Source of the DNA: Streptacidiphilus neutrinimicus
Lineage (GTDB): Bacteria; Actinomycetota; Actinomycetes; Streptomycetales; Streptomycetaceae
DNA: 58,502 bases
Direction: 5' to 3'
NCBI RefSeq assembly: GCF_000787815.1
Contig: NZ_BBPO01000017.1
Coordinates: 52,747 to 111,248 of the forward strand
Part shown: one piece after another, positions 18,383 through 29,534 of the stretch
How positions within the stretch are numbered: the stretch's first letter is position 1
How the letters are laid out: each line of letters opens with the position of its first letter
The notes under the pieces: generated by a model
Seen by the model: the letters and a program-made list of their open reading frames with translations, nothing else
Databases searched by the model: none
Told to the model about the DNA's origin: nothing
Made by a program: the position numbers and the translations under genes

Positions 18383-18417
18383 CGCGACCGCTTCGACGCG
18401 CTCCCGCAGGAAGTTGC

Positions 18418-18534
18418 ACACGTCAGGGGCGCGAGGAACTGCGCGACAAGCCACCGTGAGTGGTGAATCGCCGAGCGAACAGGGCCACCCTCACCGGGTG
18501 GTTGCTCGCGCAGTTCCCCGCGCCCCTGACGTGT
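18418..18534. terminator. Long inverted repeat between convergent genes, streptomycete intergenic element
   Basis: Left arm 18418-18455 and right arm 18497-18534 are near-perfect reverse complements (cores CAGGGGCGCGAGGAACTGCG and CGCAGTTCCCCGCGCCCCTG), with about 38 bp per arm. The loop holds a second inverted pair (GTGAGTGGT and CCACCCTCAC). It sits between the convergent lipoprotein and aminotransferase genes, so it can act as a bidirectional terminator. From memory, very similar GGGGCGCGGGGAACTGCGCG elements recur in many Streptomyces genomes. Confidence 0.8.
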
Positions 18535-18571
18535 CGCTCGTTCAGCCGCCCGCGCCCCTGAGGCGGTGCGG

Positions 18572-19663
18572 CTACAGCGACTTGCGGAAGAGCTCCGCCG
18601 TCTGCAGGAAGAGGTCGTTGGCCTCGGTCTCGCCGATGGTGATGCGCGCGCCCTCGCCGGCGAAGGGGCGGACCACGACGCCCGCCGACTCGCAGGCCGC
18701 CGCGAAGTCGGCCGTGCGCTCGCCCAGGCGGAGCCAGACGAAGTTCGCCTGCGTCGTCGCGACCGTCCAGCCCTGGGCGACCAGCGCGGAGACGACCCGC
18801 TCGCGCTCCGCGACCAGCGCGGAGACCCGCTCCAGCAGTGCCTCCTCCGACCGCAGGGAGGCGATCGCCGCATCCTGCGCGAGCTGGCTGACGCCGAACG
18901 GCACGGCCGTCTGCCGCAGCGCCTGGGCGACGGGCTCGTGGGCGATGGCGAAGCCGACCCGCAGACCGGCCAGACCGTAGGCCTTGGAGAAGGTGCGCAG
19001 CACGCAGACGTTCGGGCGGTCGCGGTAGATCTCGACGCCGTCCGGGACCTCCTCGTCACGGACGAACTCGTTGTAGGCCTCGTCCAGGACGATCAGGACG
19101 TCGCTCGGCACCGCGTCGAGGAAGCGCTCCAGTTCCTCGCGGTGCACCACCGTGCCCGTCGGGTTGTTCGGGTTGCAGACGAAGATCAGGCGGGTCCGCG
19201 GCGTGACCGCGGCGAGCATCGCGTCGAGGTCGTGCGTCTCGTCCGCCCTCAGCGGGACCCGCACGGACGTGGCGCCGCTGATCTGGGTGATGATCGGGTA
19301 GGCCTCGAACGAGCGCCAGGCGAAGATCACCTCGTCGCCCGGACCAGAGGTCGCCTGGAGCAGCGACTGGGCGACGCCCACCGAGCCGGTGCCGGTGGCT
19401 ACGTGCGTCTCGGGCACGCCGAAGCGCTGCGCCAGCTCGGCGATCAGGCCCGCGCACGCCATGTCGGGGTAGCGGTTGAAGCTGCCCGCGGCGGCGGTCG
19501 CCGCCTCCAGGACGCCCGGGAGCGGCGGGTAGGGGTTCTCGTTGGAGGAGAGCTTGAAGGCGGGGGCGCCCTCGGCGCCCTGCGCCGGCTTGCCGGGCTT
19601 GTAGGCGGGGATGCCCTTGAGGGCCTCGCGCAGGCGCGGGCCGGGGGTGGTTTCGCTGCTCAC
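18572..19663 (-). CDS. HisC-family aminotransferase (histidinol-phosphate or aromatic aminotransferase)
   Basis: The 363-residue PLP enzyme is a fold-type I class I/II aminotransferase of the HisC/Pat group. It shows [15 protein letters not shown], the substrate-side [16 protein letters not shown] with the PLP-interacting Asp and Tyr, and [15 protein letters not shown] with the Schiff-base Lys. It may make histidinol phosphate or transaminate phenylalanine/tyrosine. A lone copy outside a his operon makes the Pat-like role at least as likely. The GTG at 19663 is preceded by GGAGGAAG. It ends at the long inverted repeat and is divergent from the LacI-family gene. Confidence 0.92.
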   Translation of the reverse strand: MSSETTPGPRLREALKGIPAYKPGKPAQGAEGAPAFKLSSNENPYPPLPGVLEAATAAAGSFNRYPDMACAGLIAELAQRFGVPETHVATGTGSVGVAQSLLQATSGPGDEVIFAWRSFEAYPIITQISGATSVRVPLRADETHDLDAMLAAVTPRTRLIFVCNPNNPTGTVVHREELERFLDAVPSDVLIVLDEAYNEFVRDEEVPDGVEIYRDRPNVCVLRTFSKAYGLAGLRVGFAIAHEPVAQALRQTAVPFGVSQLAQDAAIASLRSEEALLERVSALVAERERVVSALVAQGWTVATTQANFVWLRLGERTADFAAACESAGVVVRPFAGEGARITIGETEANDLFLQTAELFRKSL

Positions 19664-19993
19664 CGTGGTCTTCCTCCAGAGAATCGCGAGGGGGCCGCGC
19701 CCCGCAGGATCACTGCTCGCGCGGCGCCTTCGCCGTAACCGGTCGAGATCACCATACGAGCCGACCGGGTGAACCTCACCCATGCGAGTGACATGTGCCG
19801 ATACGGGCCCGCGAAGACTCGGTGGGCGACACCGTGAGTGCATGACCAAAACGCAGGCGATCGGGGGCGAAACGGTCGTTGGTGCAAGGAGAAATGGCGC
19901 GAATGTTCATGGAGAAACGTATCTCCGTCATCCGTGATGTTTCCGGACAGACCAGCCCCTTCTGAGAGTTCCGCGCCTTACGATCGGCCAGAC
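19664..19993. other. Divergent promoter region of the aminotransferase and LacI-family genes
   Basis: This 330-bp stretch shows no coding region of its own. Its only clear element is the palindrome described separately at 19911-19926. Confidence 0.6.
19911..19926. promoter_or_regulatory. Candidate LacI-family operator
   Basis: GGAGAAACGTATCTCC is symmetric in 14 of 16 positions and has the central CG typical of LacI/GalR operators. It lies 67 bp before the start of the LacI-family gene, a usual place for autoregulation. The assignment rests on symmetry and position only. Confidence 0.45.
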
Positions 19994-21193
19994 ATGACAG
20001 CAGCAGCGAATCACCACGGCCGGCGGACCACCACCCGCACCCGCCGCCTGGAGCGTGCCGGGATCAGGGACGTGGCGGCGGCCGCCGGGGTCTCGATCAC
20101 CACCGTCTCCGACGCTCTCAACGGCAAGGGCCGGCTGCCCGACGAGACCCGGACCAAGGTCCGCGAGGTCGCCGAGCGGCTGGGGTACCGCCCCTCCGCC
20201 GCCGCGCGCACCCTGCGCACCGGCCGCTCCGGCCTGATCGGCCTGACGGTCACGACCTACGGCCAGGAGCCCTTCACCTTCACGGAGTTCGCCTACTTCG
20301 CGGAGATGGCGCGGGCGGCCACCTCGGCGGCGCTCAACCGCGGCTACGCGCTGGTCGTGCTCCCGGCGTCCTCCCGGCACGACGTGTGGAGCAACGTCGC
20401 GCTGGACGGCACGGTGGTGATCGACCCCTCCGACCACGACCCGATGGTGGCCGACCTGTACCGGCAGGGCCTGCCGGTGGTCAGCGACGGCAAGCCGGGC
20501 AACTGCCCCGTCACGGCCTGGGTCGACAACGACCACCACGCCGCCGTCCTCGGCATCCTGGACCACCTGGCCCAGGCGGGGGCCCGTCGGATCGGGCTGC
20601 TGACGGGCACCAGCACCGACACCTACACCCGGCTCAGCACCGAGGCGTACCTCGGCTGGTGCCGGTCCGTGGGCCAGGAGCCGCTGTACGAGGCGTATCC
20701 CGCGCACGACCCGTGCGCCGGGGCCGTCGCCGCCGACCGACTGCTGGCCCGACCCGACCGGCCGGACGCCGTCTACGGCCTCTTCGACCCGAACGGCACC
20801 GACCTGCTCGCCGCCGCGCGCCGCTACCATCTGCGCGTCCCCGACGATCTGTTGCTGGTCTGCTGCAGTGAGAGCGCCGTCTACGCCGCCACCGAGCCGC
20901 CGATCACAACGCTGTCGCTCAAGCCCCGCCGGATCGGCACGACGGTGGTGAACCTGCTGATCGACGCGATCGAGGGCCAGAGCTCGAGCGACCGGCCCTC
21001 GGTCGGCCAAGCCTCGATCGGCCCTGGCTCGGAGGACGAGAGCTCGGACGACCCGTCCGCGACCGACCGGGCGGACGGCGGCCCGAACGTCTCGGGCCAG
21101 TTGATGCCGACCGAGCTGATCGTCCGGCGCTCCTCCCAGCGCCGCAGCCCGCGCACCACGGTCTCGGCCCCGCGGCCGCCCGGGGAGACGTGA
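19994..21193 (+). CDS. LacI-family transcriptional regulator
   Basis: The 399-residue repressor has the LacI helix-turn-helix at about 24-75 (IRDVAAAAGVSITTVSDALN, then the hinge YRPSAAARTLRTGR) and a periplasmic-binding-protein-like sensor domain from about 80. The usual C-terminal block (TTLSLKPRRIGTTVVNLLID) is followed by about 40 Ser/Asp/Gly-rich residues (329-370) before the closing LMPTELIVRRSS. That insertion is not usual for the family and looks like a surface loop. The ATG at 19994 is used because the upstream frame lacks coding character. No sugar transporter is adjacent, so the effector and targets are unknown. Confidence 0.92.
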   Translation: MTAAANHHGRRTTTRTRRLERAGIRDVAAAAGVSITTVSDALNGKGRLPDETRTKVREVAERLGYRPSAAARTLRTGRSGLIGLTVTTYGQEPFTFTEFAYFAEMARAATSAALNRGYALVVLPASSRHDVWSNVALDGTVVIDPSDHDPMVADLYRQGLPVVSDGKPGNCPVTAWVDNDHHAAVLGILDHLAQAGARRIGLLTGTSTDTYTRLSTEAYLGWCRSVGQEPLYEAYPAHDPCAGAVAADRLLARPDRPDAVYGLFDPNGTDLLAAARRYHLRVPDDLLLVCCSESAVYAATEPPITTLSLKPRRIGTTVVNLLIDAIEGQSSSDRPSVGQASIGPGSEDESSDDPSATDRADGGPNVSGQLMPTELIVRRSSQRRSPRTTVSAPRPPGET

Positions 21194-21243
21194 GGCGGGG
21201 GGATGCCACGGGGGTCGTCGCGCGGGTCGTCGGCGGAGCGCTC

Positions 21244-21303
21244 GCGGGAGCGGTTGCGCGAGCGGTTGCGGGAGCGGTTGCGGGAGCGGTTGCGGGAGCT
21301 GCC
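21244..21303. repeat. Five tandem 12-bp repeats
   Basis: Units of the type GCGGGAGCGGTT start at 21244, 21256, 21268, 21280 and 21292; the last is degenerate. They lie 50 bp after the LacI-family stop. A 71-residue frame (ATG at 21203) translates them as RERL repeats. The opposite strand is also open as RNRS repeats, so I do not call a gene. The remaining 183 bp up to the metallophosphatase start show nothing else. Confidence 0.8.
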
Positions 21304-21486
21304 ACAGGAGTTGCCGTGGCAGGCGTCTCGGCGGGTGTCGCGGGAATCACCCTCGCCGCGCCCGACTGACCTGCCCTTTTTGCCCACTGTTGCTCCGCGT
21401 TGCCCCTTCGATCGATGAACGAATTCGCCGGGCTGATCCCTCCCAGGTGCGGACGCCGGGAAGGACGGCTTTATACGATGGGCGTC

Positions 21487-22626
21487 ATGACACCCGTGGA
21501 CCGTCCCGCCTGGCCTGACCAGCCGGACCCAGGCCCGCACGCCGCGCAGGCAGCGGACGGGTCCACGTTCGACTTCTTCGCTCCTCCCGGTCCTCCCGTT
21601 CCGCCCGTTCCGCCGGCCCCCGCGGCTGCGGCCGTCCCGGTCGGCTTCGGCGCGCCCACTGTCCCGGCCAACCCGGCCGTCGCGCCGCCGATGCCCACGG
21701 TCCCGCCGCAGGACCCGCCGACGCTGGAGCTGGGCGCGCCCATCGTCGAGCAGCCGGCCGTCCCCGCGCCCGCGCCGGCGCCCGCGCTCGACTCGCTACC
21801 CGGCGGCCCGGACAGCCCGCTCTACGTCATCGGCGACGTCCACGGCTATCTGCAGGACCTGCTGGACGGCCTGCACGAGCAGGGGCTCATCGACGCCGAG
21901 GGCCACTGGAGCGCCGGCCGCTCCCGGATCTGGTTCCTCGGAGACTTCACCGACCGCGGCCCCGACGGCATCGGCGTGATCGACCTGGTGATGCGCCTGG
22001 CCGCCGAGGCGGCCGCGGACGGCGGCTACTGCCGAGCCCTGATGGGCAATCACGAGCTGTTGCTGCTGGGCGCCGACCGCTACGGCGAGGAGCCCGTCCA
22101 CTCCAGCGCCGGCACCGCCTCCTTCCTCGCCGCGTGGCGGCTCAACGGCGGCCAGCCGCACGACATGGAGCGCCTGGAGGACCACCACGTCGCCTGGCTC
22201 TCCCGGCTGCCCGCGATGACGATCGAGGACGACCACCTGCTCGTCCACTCCGACACCACCGCCTACCTGGAGTACGGCGACTCGGTGGTCGCGGTCAACG
22301 ACGCGATCCGCGAGGTGCTCAACCAGGGTGACCCGGAAGAATGGTGGGACTGCTTCCGGCGGATGACGAAGCGCTTCGCGTTCCGCGGCGAGTCCGGCCC
22401 GGAGGCGGCGCGCGAACTGCTGGCGGTCTTCGGCGGCCGCCGCATCGTCCACGGCCACAGCCCGATCCCGTACCTGCTGGGCGAGGCCCCCACCGAGGAC
22501 GGCCACTCGGGCGTCCAGGTCACCGGGCCGCATGTCTACGCGGACGACCTGGCGGTGGCCATGGACGGCGGCGTCACCATGGAGGGCGAGGGCAAGCTGC
22601 TCATCGCCCGCCTGCCACTGGCCTGA
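21487..22626 (+). CDS. PPP-family metallophosphatase with Pro/Ala-rich N-terminus
   Basis: The 379-residue product has a 110-residue Pro/Ala/Val low-complexity N-terminus, then a calcineurin-like serine/threonine phosphatase core. Metal-binding motifs are in order: GDVHGYLQDL, GDFTDRGPDG, MGNHELLLLG, then LLVHSD and RIVHGHSPIPY. These bind a dimetal centre and hydrolyse phosphoesters, either protein phosphate or dinucleoside polyphosphate. A TATACGAT box lies just before the ATG at 21487, which would suit a leaderless transcript; the in-frame ATG at 21478 is the alternative, with only a distant AAGGA. No kinase is adjacent. Confidence 0.88.
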   Translation: MTPVDRPAWPDQPDPGPHAAQAADGSTFDFFAPPGPPVPPVPPAPAAAAVPVGFGAPTVPANPAVAPPMPTVPPQDPPTLELGAPIVEQPAVPAPAPAPALDSLPGGPDSPLYVIGDVHGYLQDLLDGLHEQGLIDAEGHWSAGRSRIWFLGDFTDRGPDGIGVIDLVMRLAAEAAADGGYCRALMGNHELLLLGADRYGEEPVHSSAGTASFLAAWRLNGGQPHDMERLEDHHVAWLSRLPAMTIEDDHLLVHSDTTAYLEYGDSVVAVNDAIREVLNQGDPEEWWDCFRRMTKRFAFRGESGPEAARELLAVFGGRRIVHGHSPIPYLLGEAPTEDGHSGVQVTGPHVYADDLAVAMDGGVTMEGEGKLLIARLPLA

Positions 22627-22651
22627 GCGACGCCGTTCGAATTGCGCCGGG

Positions 22652-22714
22652 TTGCTTTCGCATTGCTTTCGAGTTGACTTCGAGTTGCTTCGGGCAATTG
22701 CCAGAAGCAACTCG
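22652..22714. promoter_or_regulatory. 11-bp iterons leading into a 34-bp near-perfect palindrome
   Basis: TTGCTTTCG-type 9-mers start at 22652, 22663, 22674 and 22685, exactly 11 bp apart. The last merges with a palindrome at 22681-22714: arms CGAGTTGCTTC and GAAGCAACTCG around the inner palindrome GGCAATTGCC, with one mismatched pair. It lies 134 bp before the membrane-protein gene at 22848 and 55 bp after the phosphatase stop. Symmetry and helical phasing point to a protein-binding site; a hairpin terminator is also possible. Confidence 0.7.
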
Positions 22715-22847
22715 GGCCACTCCTGACGCGGAAATTCGCGAAACCGACTGTCGATCTGTCAGCTCTCGCCCCTAGCATGTCCGTTAACAGCCCATAACCC
22801 CCGGCTGAGCCATGAACGGCCGTCACTTCCACGGGGGGAGCAGAACC

Positions 22848-23756
22848 ATGGACACCGCCTCGCAGCTACTCGCCGAGGACAAGCCCGACTACGTGCGGAT
22901 CCTGGACGAGGCCCTGCAGGCCTCGCACATCCGCGACGCGGTGCGCGCCACGCGTGGCGCCATCACGACCCAGCAGTTGCACGACCGCGCCATGCGCGAG
23001 CTGCCCGAGGTCGCGGCCCAGGCCGCGCCCGAGTACGCGCACCTGCTCGCGCTGCGCCAGCAGGCCGCCCAGATCGGCGCGGGCCCCGACACCGACCGCC
23101 TCGGCAGCACGGACCCGGCCCAGTGGGTCGAGCCCGGTACGCCGTTGGACGCGGGCCGCCGCGCGGGCCTCGGCCCCATGGCCGCGGTGCTCGCGCCGGT
23201 CCTCGCCTGGACCAGTGCGCTGGCCCTCTGGCTCATCGGCCTGGCCGTCCGGGCCGGCTCGCCCTCGCTCCCCCTCGGCCGCCAACTCTTCACCGCGGCG
23301 GGTGCACTGGCGGCGGTCGGCGCTGCGGCGTTGGGCGTCGCGACGGTCGCCCTCGTGCTCACCGCCAAGCGCGACGGGGCGGTCGCGCCCGAAGTCCCAC
23401 AGCCAGAGCTGGCGGCCGAGGTCGCCAAGGCGCGGGAGGTCTGGCGCGCGGCGCTGCGTGCTCGCGGCGTCCTCCCCTTCCTGGAGGCGGAGCTCGCCAC
23501 CCGCGCCGCGGCGATAGCCACGGAGGCGGCGCAGCGCCACACCCGCGTCGACCTCGTCCGGCACAGCCCCAAGCTCGGCTTCACCAGCCCGGGCTTCACC
23601 AGCCCGGGGGTGGAGGGCATCACCGACGGCCACGGCCAGGAGAAGCCCGAGGAGGAACGGGAGGAGGAGGTCTACTTCACCTCGCCCGGCTTCTCCTCCC
23701 CCGACTTCACCAGCCCCGGCCCGACGGGCCGCTTCCTCCCCAACGCGGACGACTAG
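22848..23756 (+). CDS. Two-helix membrane protein with C-terminal FTSP repeats
   Basis: The 302-residue protein has a helical N-terminal region (1-95, with MDTASQLLAEDKPDYVRILD at the start) and two membrane helices (about 112-134 MAAVLAPVLAWTSALALWLI and 145-172). A helical stretch of about 60 residues follows. The tail carries repeated FTSPGF/FTSPD motifs (FTSPGFTSPG, then FTSPGFSSPDFTSPG), separated by an acidic EKPEEEREEE block. GGGGGGAG lies seven bases before the ATG at 22848. I do not recognise the family. Ser/Thr-Pro motifs of this type could be docking or phosphorylation sites; that is speculation. It is convergent with asd. Confidence 0.78.
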   Translation: MDTASQLLAEDKPDYVRILDEALQASHIRDAVRATRGAITTQQLHDRAMRELPEVAAQAAPEYAHLLALRQQAAQIGAGPDTDRLGSTDPAQWVEPGTPLDAGRRAGLGPMAAVLAPVLAWTSALALWLIGLAVRAGSPSLPLGRQLFTAAGALAAVGAAALGVATVALVLTAKRDGAVAPEVPQPELAAEVAKAREVWRAALRARGVLPFLEAELATRAAAIATEAAQRHTRVDLVRHSPKLGFTSPGFTSPGVEGITDGHGQEKPEEEREEEVYFTSPGFSSPDFTSPGPTGRFLPNADD

Positions 23757-23806
23757 CGCGGGCGGAACAGGGCGGAAGGCTGCGCAACAGGGCGGGACAG
23801 GGCAAG

Positions 23807-23840
23807 TCGGGGCGGAGCCGTTCGTGCGGCTCCGCCCCGA
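23807..23840. terminator. Bidirectional hairpin terminator
   Basis: TCGGGGCGGAGCC (23807-23819) and GGCTCCGCCCCGA (23828-23840) form a perfect 13-bp stem around an 8-base loop. It lies between the convergent membrane-protein gene and asd, so it can end both transcripts. It has no U-tract, as is usual in streptomycetes. Confidence 0.8.
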
Positions 23841-23845
23841 GAGGG

Positions 23846-25289
<1,444 letters not shown>

Positions 25290-25434
25290 GGCTCAGCATC
25301 TCCGAGAAGGTCGAGCCGACAGGCCCCTTCGGCGCCGGCCGCCCGGACGGCGTGCGCTCGGGGGTGCGGTCTACCTCCAGGACCCGGACGGCAACACGAT
25401 CGAACTGCGCTGGTGCCTGCAGGACGCGAAGTGA
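25290..25434 (+). pseudogene. Frameshifted C-terminal remnant of a VOC/glyoxalase-family gene
   Basis: The last 28 residues in one frame (GGAVYLQDPDGNTIELRWC, then a stop at 25434) are the typical C-terminal strand of VOC-fold proteins, with the metal Glu in NTIELR. In another frame just upstream, SEKVEPTGPFGAGRPDG resembles the preceding part of such a domain. The two are out of frame and the N-terminal half is missing, so this is a decayed gene fragment. The following 141 bp to the thiC terminator hold nothing I can name. Confidence 0.5.
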
Positions 25435-25575
25435 GCACCACCGGAACGACGATCAGAAAATGCACGCTTTGGGCGTAACCATCGGCCCCGGACGAGCTTT
25501 GATCCGGGTGCTCGCAGGCAACCAGGGTGAGTCGACTGATCAGCAGGGTTCAAGCGGCGGCAGCGCGACCGGAGA

Positions 25576-25620
25576 GGACCGGCCCGGGGACCCGCCACGC
25601 AAGCGCAGGCCGGTCCCCGG
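25576..25620 (-). terminator. thiC terminator with alternative stems
   Basis: GGACCGGCC (25576-25584) pairs with GGCCGGTCC (25608-25616). Alternatively CCGGGGACC (25584-25592) pairs with GGTCCCCGG (25612-25620). Either stem starts within 20 bp of the thiC stop. Confidence 0.65.
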
Positions 25621-25625
25621 CGGTG

Positions 25626-27596
<1,971 letters not shown>

Positions 27597-27683
27597 ACAG
27601 ATGAGATGGTGAACACGGTAGCGAGGAGTGGCGGAGCTTGGCCAGGGCTGTGTTGCGCAGTGGACAGGCGGTACCGTTCGCGC

Positions 27684-29075
27684 GTGGCAGAGCACCACGT
27701 GGCGGAACACCCCCCTCCGCACCAGCACCCCCACGGTCACTCGCACGACCACGGCCCGGCGAGCCCGGCGTCCGCGAGGCTGCGCGTGCTGCTGGCGGCG
27801 GTGCTGGTGCCGTTCACGCTGGCGGTGCTGTCCGGGCTGTGGCTGCTGTGGCCCGCCCCGCTGCCCGCGCACGCCCCCACCGGGACCGGCTTCGACCAGA
27901 CCACCGTGAGCGGGACCGTGACGGCCACCCGCTCCGTGCCCTGTGGAGGATCCGGGCCTGGGTCCGCGGCCGGGTCCGGGTCCGTAGCCGGGTCCGGGTC
28001 CGTAGCCGGGTCCGGGTCCGTAGCCGGGTCCGGGTCCGGGTCGGTGGCCGCGTCCGGCCAGAGCGCCACGACCAGCTCGAACTCCGGGACCTGTACGGCC
28101 GTCACCTTCCAGCTGACCAGCGGCAAGGACGTCGGCCGCAGCGTCACGCAGACGCTCACCCCCGACCAGACCGCGGTCTACTCGGCGGGCGAGAAGATCG
28201 TCGTGGACTACTCGCCGAGCGCCCCCGCAGCGCTCCAGTACACCGTCGAGGACGCCGACCGCAGCTTCCCCGTCGCCCTGCTCGCGGGCGTCTTCGCCCT
28301 CGCCGTGGTGCTCGTCGGACGCCTGCGCGGCCTGGCCGCGCTGGTCGCGCTGGCGATCAGCTTCGTGGTGCTCGCCCTCTTCGTTCTGCCGGCCATCCTC
28401 GGCGGCGAACCGCCGCTCGCCGTCGCCGTCGTGGGCGGCGGGCTCATCATGCTGCTGGCCCTCTACCTCTGCCACGGCTTCTCCGCCCGCACCTCGGTCG
28501 CCGTGCTCGGCACCGTGGCCTCGCTGGCCCTGATCGGCGCGCTCGGCCAGGCCTTCATCGGGCTCGCCCGCCTCACCGGCAACACCTCCGACGAGACGGC
28601 GTTCGTCCACTCCCTCTTCCCCGGCATCCAACTGCCGGGCCTGCTGCTGGCCGGCGTCATCATCGGCTCGCTCGGCGTGCTCAACGACGTGACCGTCACC
28701 CAGTCGAGCAGCGTCTGGGAGCTCCACGCCGCCAACCCGTCCCTCGGCGCCCGCTCGCTCTACCGGGCGGCGATCCGCATCGGCCGCGACCACATCGCGT
28801 CCACCGTCAACACCCTGGTCATGGCCTATGCGGGGGCAGCCCTGCCGCTGATGCTGCTCTTCTCGCTCTCGCACCGGGGAGCCTGGCAAGTCGCGACCAG
28901 CGAGATCGTCGCCGAGGAGGTCGTGCGCACCCTCGTCGGCAGCATCGGTCTGATCGCATCGGTCCCGCTGACGACCGCCCTGGCCGCCCTCGTCGCCTCC
29001 CGGGACCTCCCGGACGAGCCCGAAAGCCAGGACGCACCGGCGCGCGGCAGGGTGTCCCACCGCAGGCGTCGGTGA
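27684..29075 (+). CDS. YibE/F-like multi-pass membrane protein
   Basis: The 463-residue protein starts with a His-rich segment (EHPPPHQHPHGHSHDHG), one membrane helix (about 36-58) and an extracytoplasmic domain of about 130 residues carrying an AGSGSV repeat. A seven-helix YibE/F-type domain follows (SFPVALLAGVFALAVVLVGR; AVVGGGLIMLLALYLCHGFS; GVLNDVTVTQSSSVWELHAA). The family is thought to be a permease, but its substrate is not established. The His-rich N-terminus suggests metal contact. I use the GTG at 27684; in-frame starts further upstream would run toward the riboswitch. It is divergent from thiC. Confidence 0.85.
   Translation: MAEHHVAEHPPPHQHPHGHSHDHGPASPASARLRVLLAAVLVPFTLAVLSGLWLLWPAPLPAHAPTGTGFDQTTVSGTVTATRSVPCGGSGPGSAAGSGSVAGSGSVAGSGSVAGSGSGSVAASGQSATTSSNSGTCTAVTFQLTSGKDVGRSVTQTLTPDQTAVYSAGEKIVVDYSPSAPAALQYTVEDADRSFPVALLAGVFALAVVLVGRLRGLAALVALAISFVVLALFVLPAILGGEPPLAVAVVGGGLIMLLALYLCHGFSARTSVAVLGTVASLALIGALGQAFIGLARLTGNTSDETAFVHSLFPGIQLPGLLLAGVIIGSLGVLNDVTVTQSSSVWELHAANPSLGARSLYRAAIRIGRDHIASTVNTLVMAYAGAALPLMLLFSLSHRGAWQVATSEIVAEEVVRTLVGSIGLIASVPLTTALAALVASRDLPDEPESQDAPARGRVSHRRRR
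27972..28025 (+). repeat. Three perfect 18-bp in-frame repeats
   Basis: GGGTCCGGGTCCGTAGCC occurs at 27972, 27990 and 28008, with degenerate copies on both sides. Each unit adds six residues (AGSGSV) to the extracytoplasmic loop of the YibE/F-like protein, so copy-number changes keep the frame. Confidence 0.9.
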
Positions 29076-29117
29076 CGGCGGAGGGGCCGACCGCCACCGC
29101 AGCCGGCCCCTCGCCGT

Positions 29118-29180
29118 GACGTCGCATCAGACGCCGTAACAGTCGTCGCGTCAGACGTCGCGTCAGAGACGTCGCATCAG
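29118..29180. repeat. Four short direct repeats between convergent genes
   Basis: Copies of GACGTCGCRTCAG lie at 29118-29130, 29142-29154 (one change), 29154-29166 and 29168-29180. They fill the gap between the YibE/F-like gene and the DUF5326 gene. Confidence 0.75.
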
Positions 29181-29186
29181 CTCACG

Positions 29187-29387
29187 TCAACTCTTGGACG
29201 CCTTCTTCACCAGGATCACGACCACCGCGCCCAGCGCGACCACCACGAGCAGCTTGATGATCATGCCGAGCAGCCCGAAGAAGATGCCGACCAGCGCCGA
29301 CAGCACCCACCAGGCGATGATGATCGCCGCGATCGGGACCACGATGTTCCGCACCCAACCCGGGAGTGCCTTCCACAGTTCAGTCAT
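29187..29387 (-). CDS. Small membrane protein, DUF5326 family
   Basis: The 66-residue protein is MTELWKALPGWVRNIVVPIA followed by two hydrophobic segments (about 16-36 and 37-60) and a basic tail KKASKS. This matches the pattern of DUF5326 proteins, small actinobacterial membrane proteins without known function. The ATG at 29387 is favoured; a longer reading to 29447 adds a basic, non-conserved stretch. It may be cotranscribed with nothing, as the cupin gene ends 148 bp upstream. Confidence 0.82.
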   Translation of the reverse strand: MTELWKALPGWVRNIVVPIAAIIIAWWVLSALVGIFFGLLGMIIKLLVVVALGAVVVILVKKASKS

Positions 29388-29534
29388 GATGTCCGTCCTC
29401 CCCCTCGGGTGTCCTGGCTTACGTCTTCGATCGTACGGGCGCGACAAGCCGCGACGAAGGGTTCCTGCCCCTGAGAAGACCCGGATAAGACCCTGATCAG
29501 GACAGTCGGGGGAACCCTCACAACGCCCCTCGGA

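Noticed and set aside
21203-21418. 71-residue RERL-repeat protein after the LacI-family gene
   Set aside because: The repeat DNA is open in several frames on both strands, so an open frame alone is no evidence; kept as a repeat.
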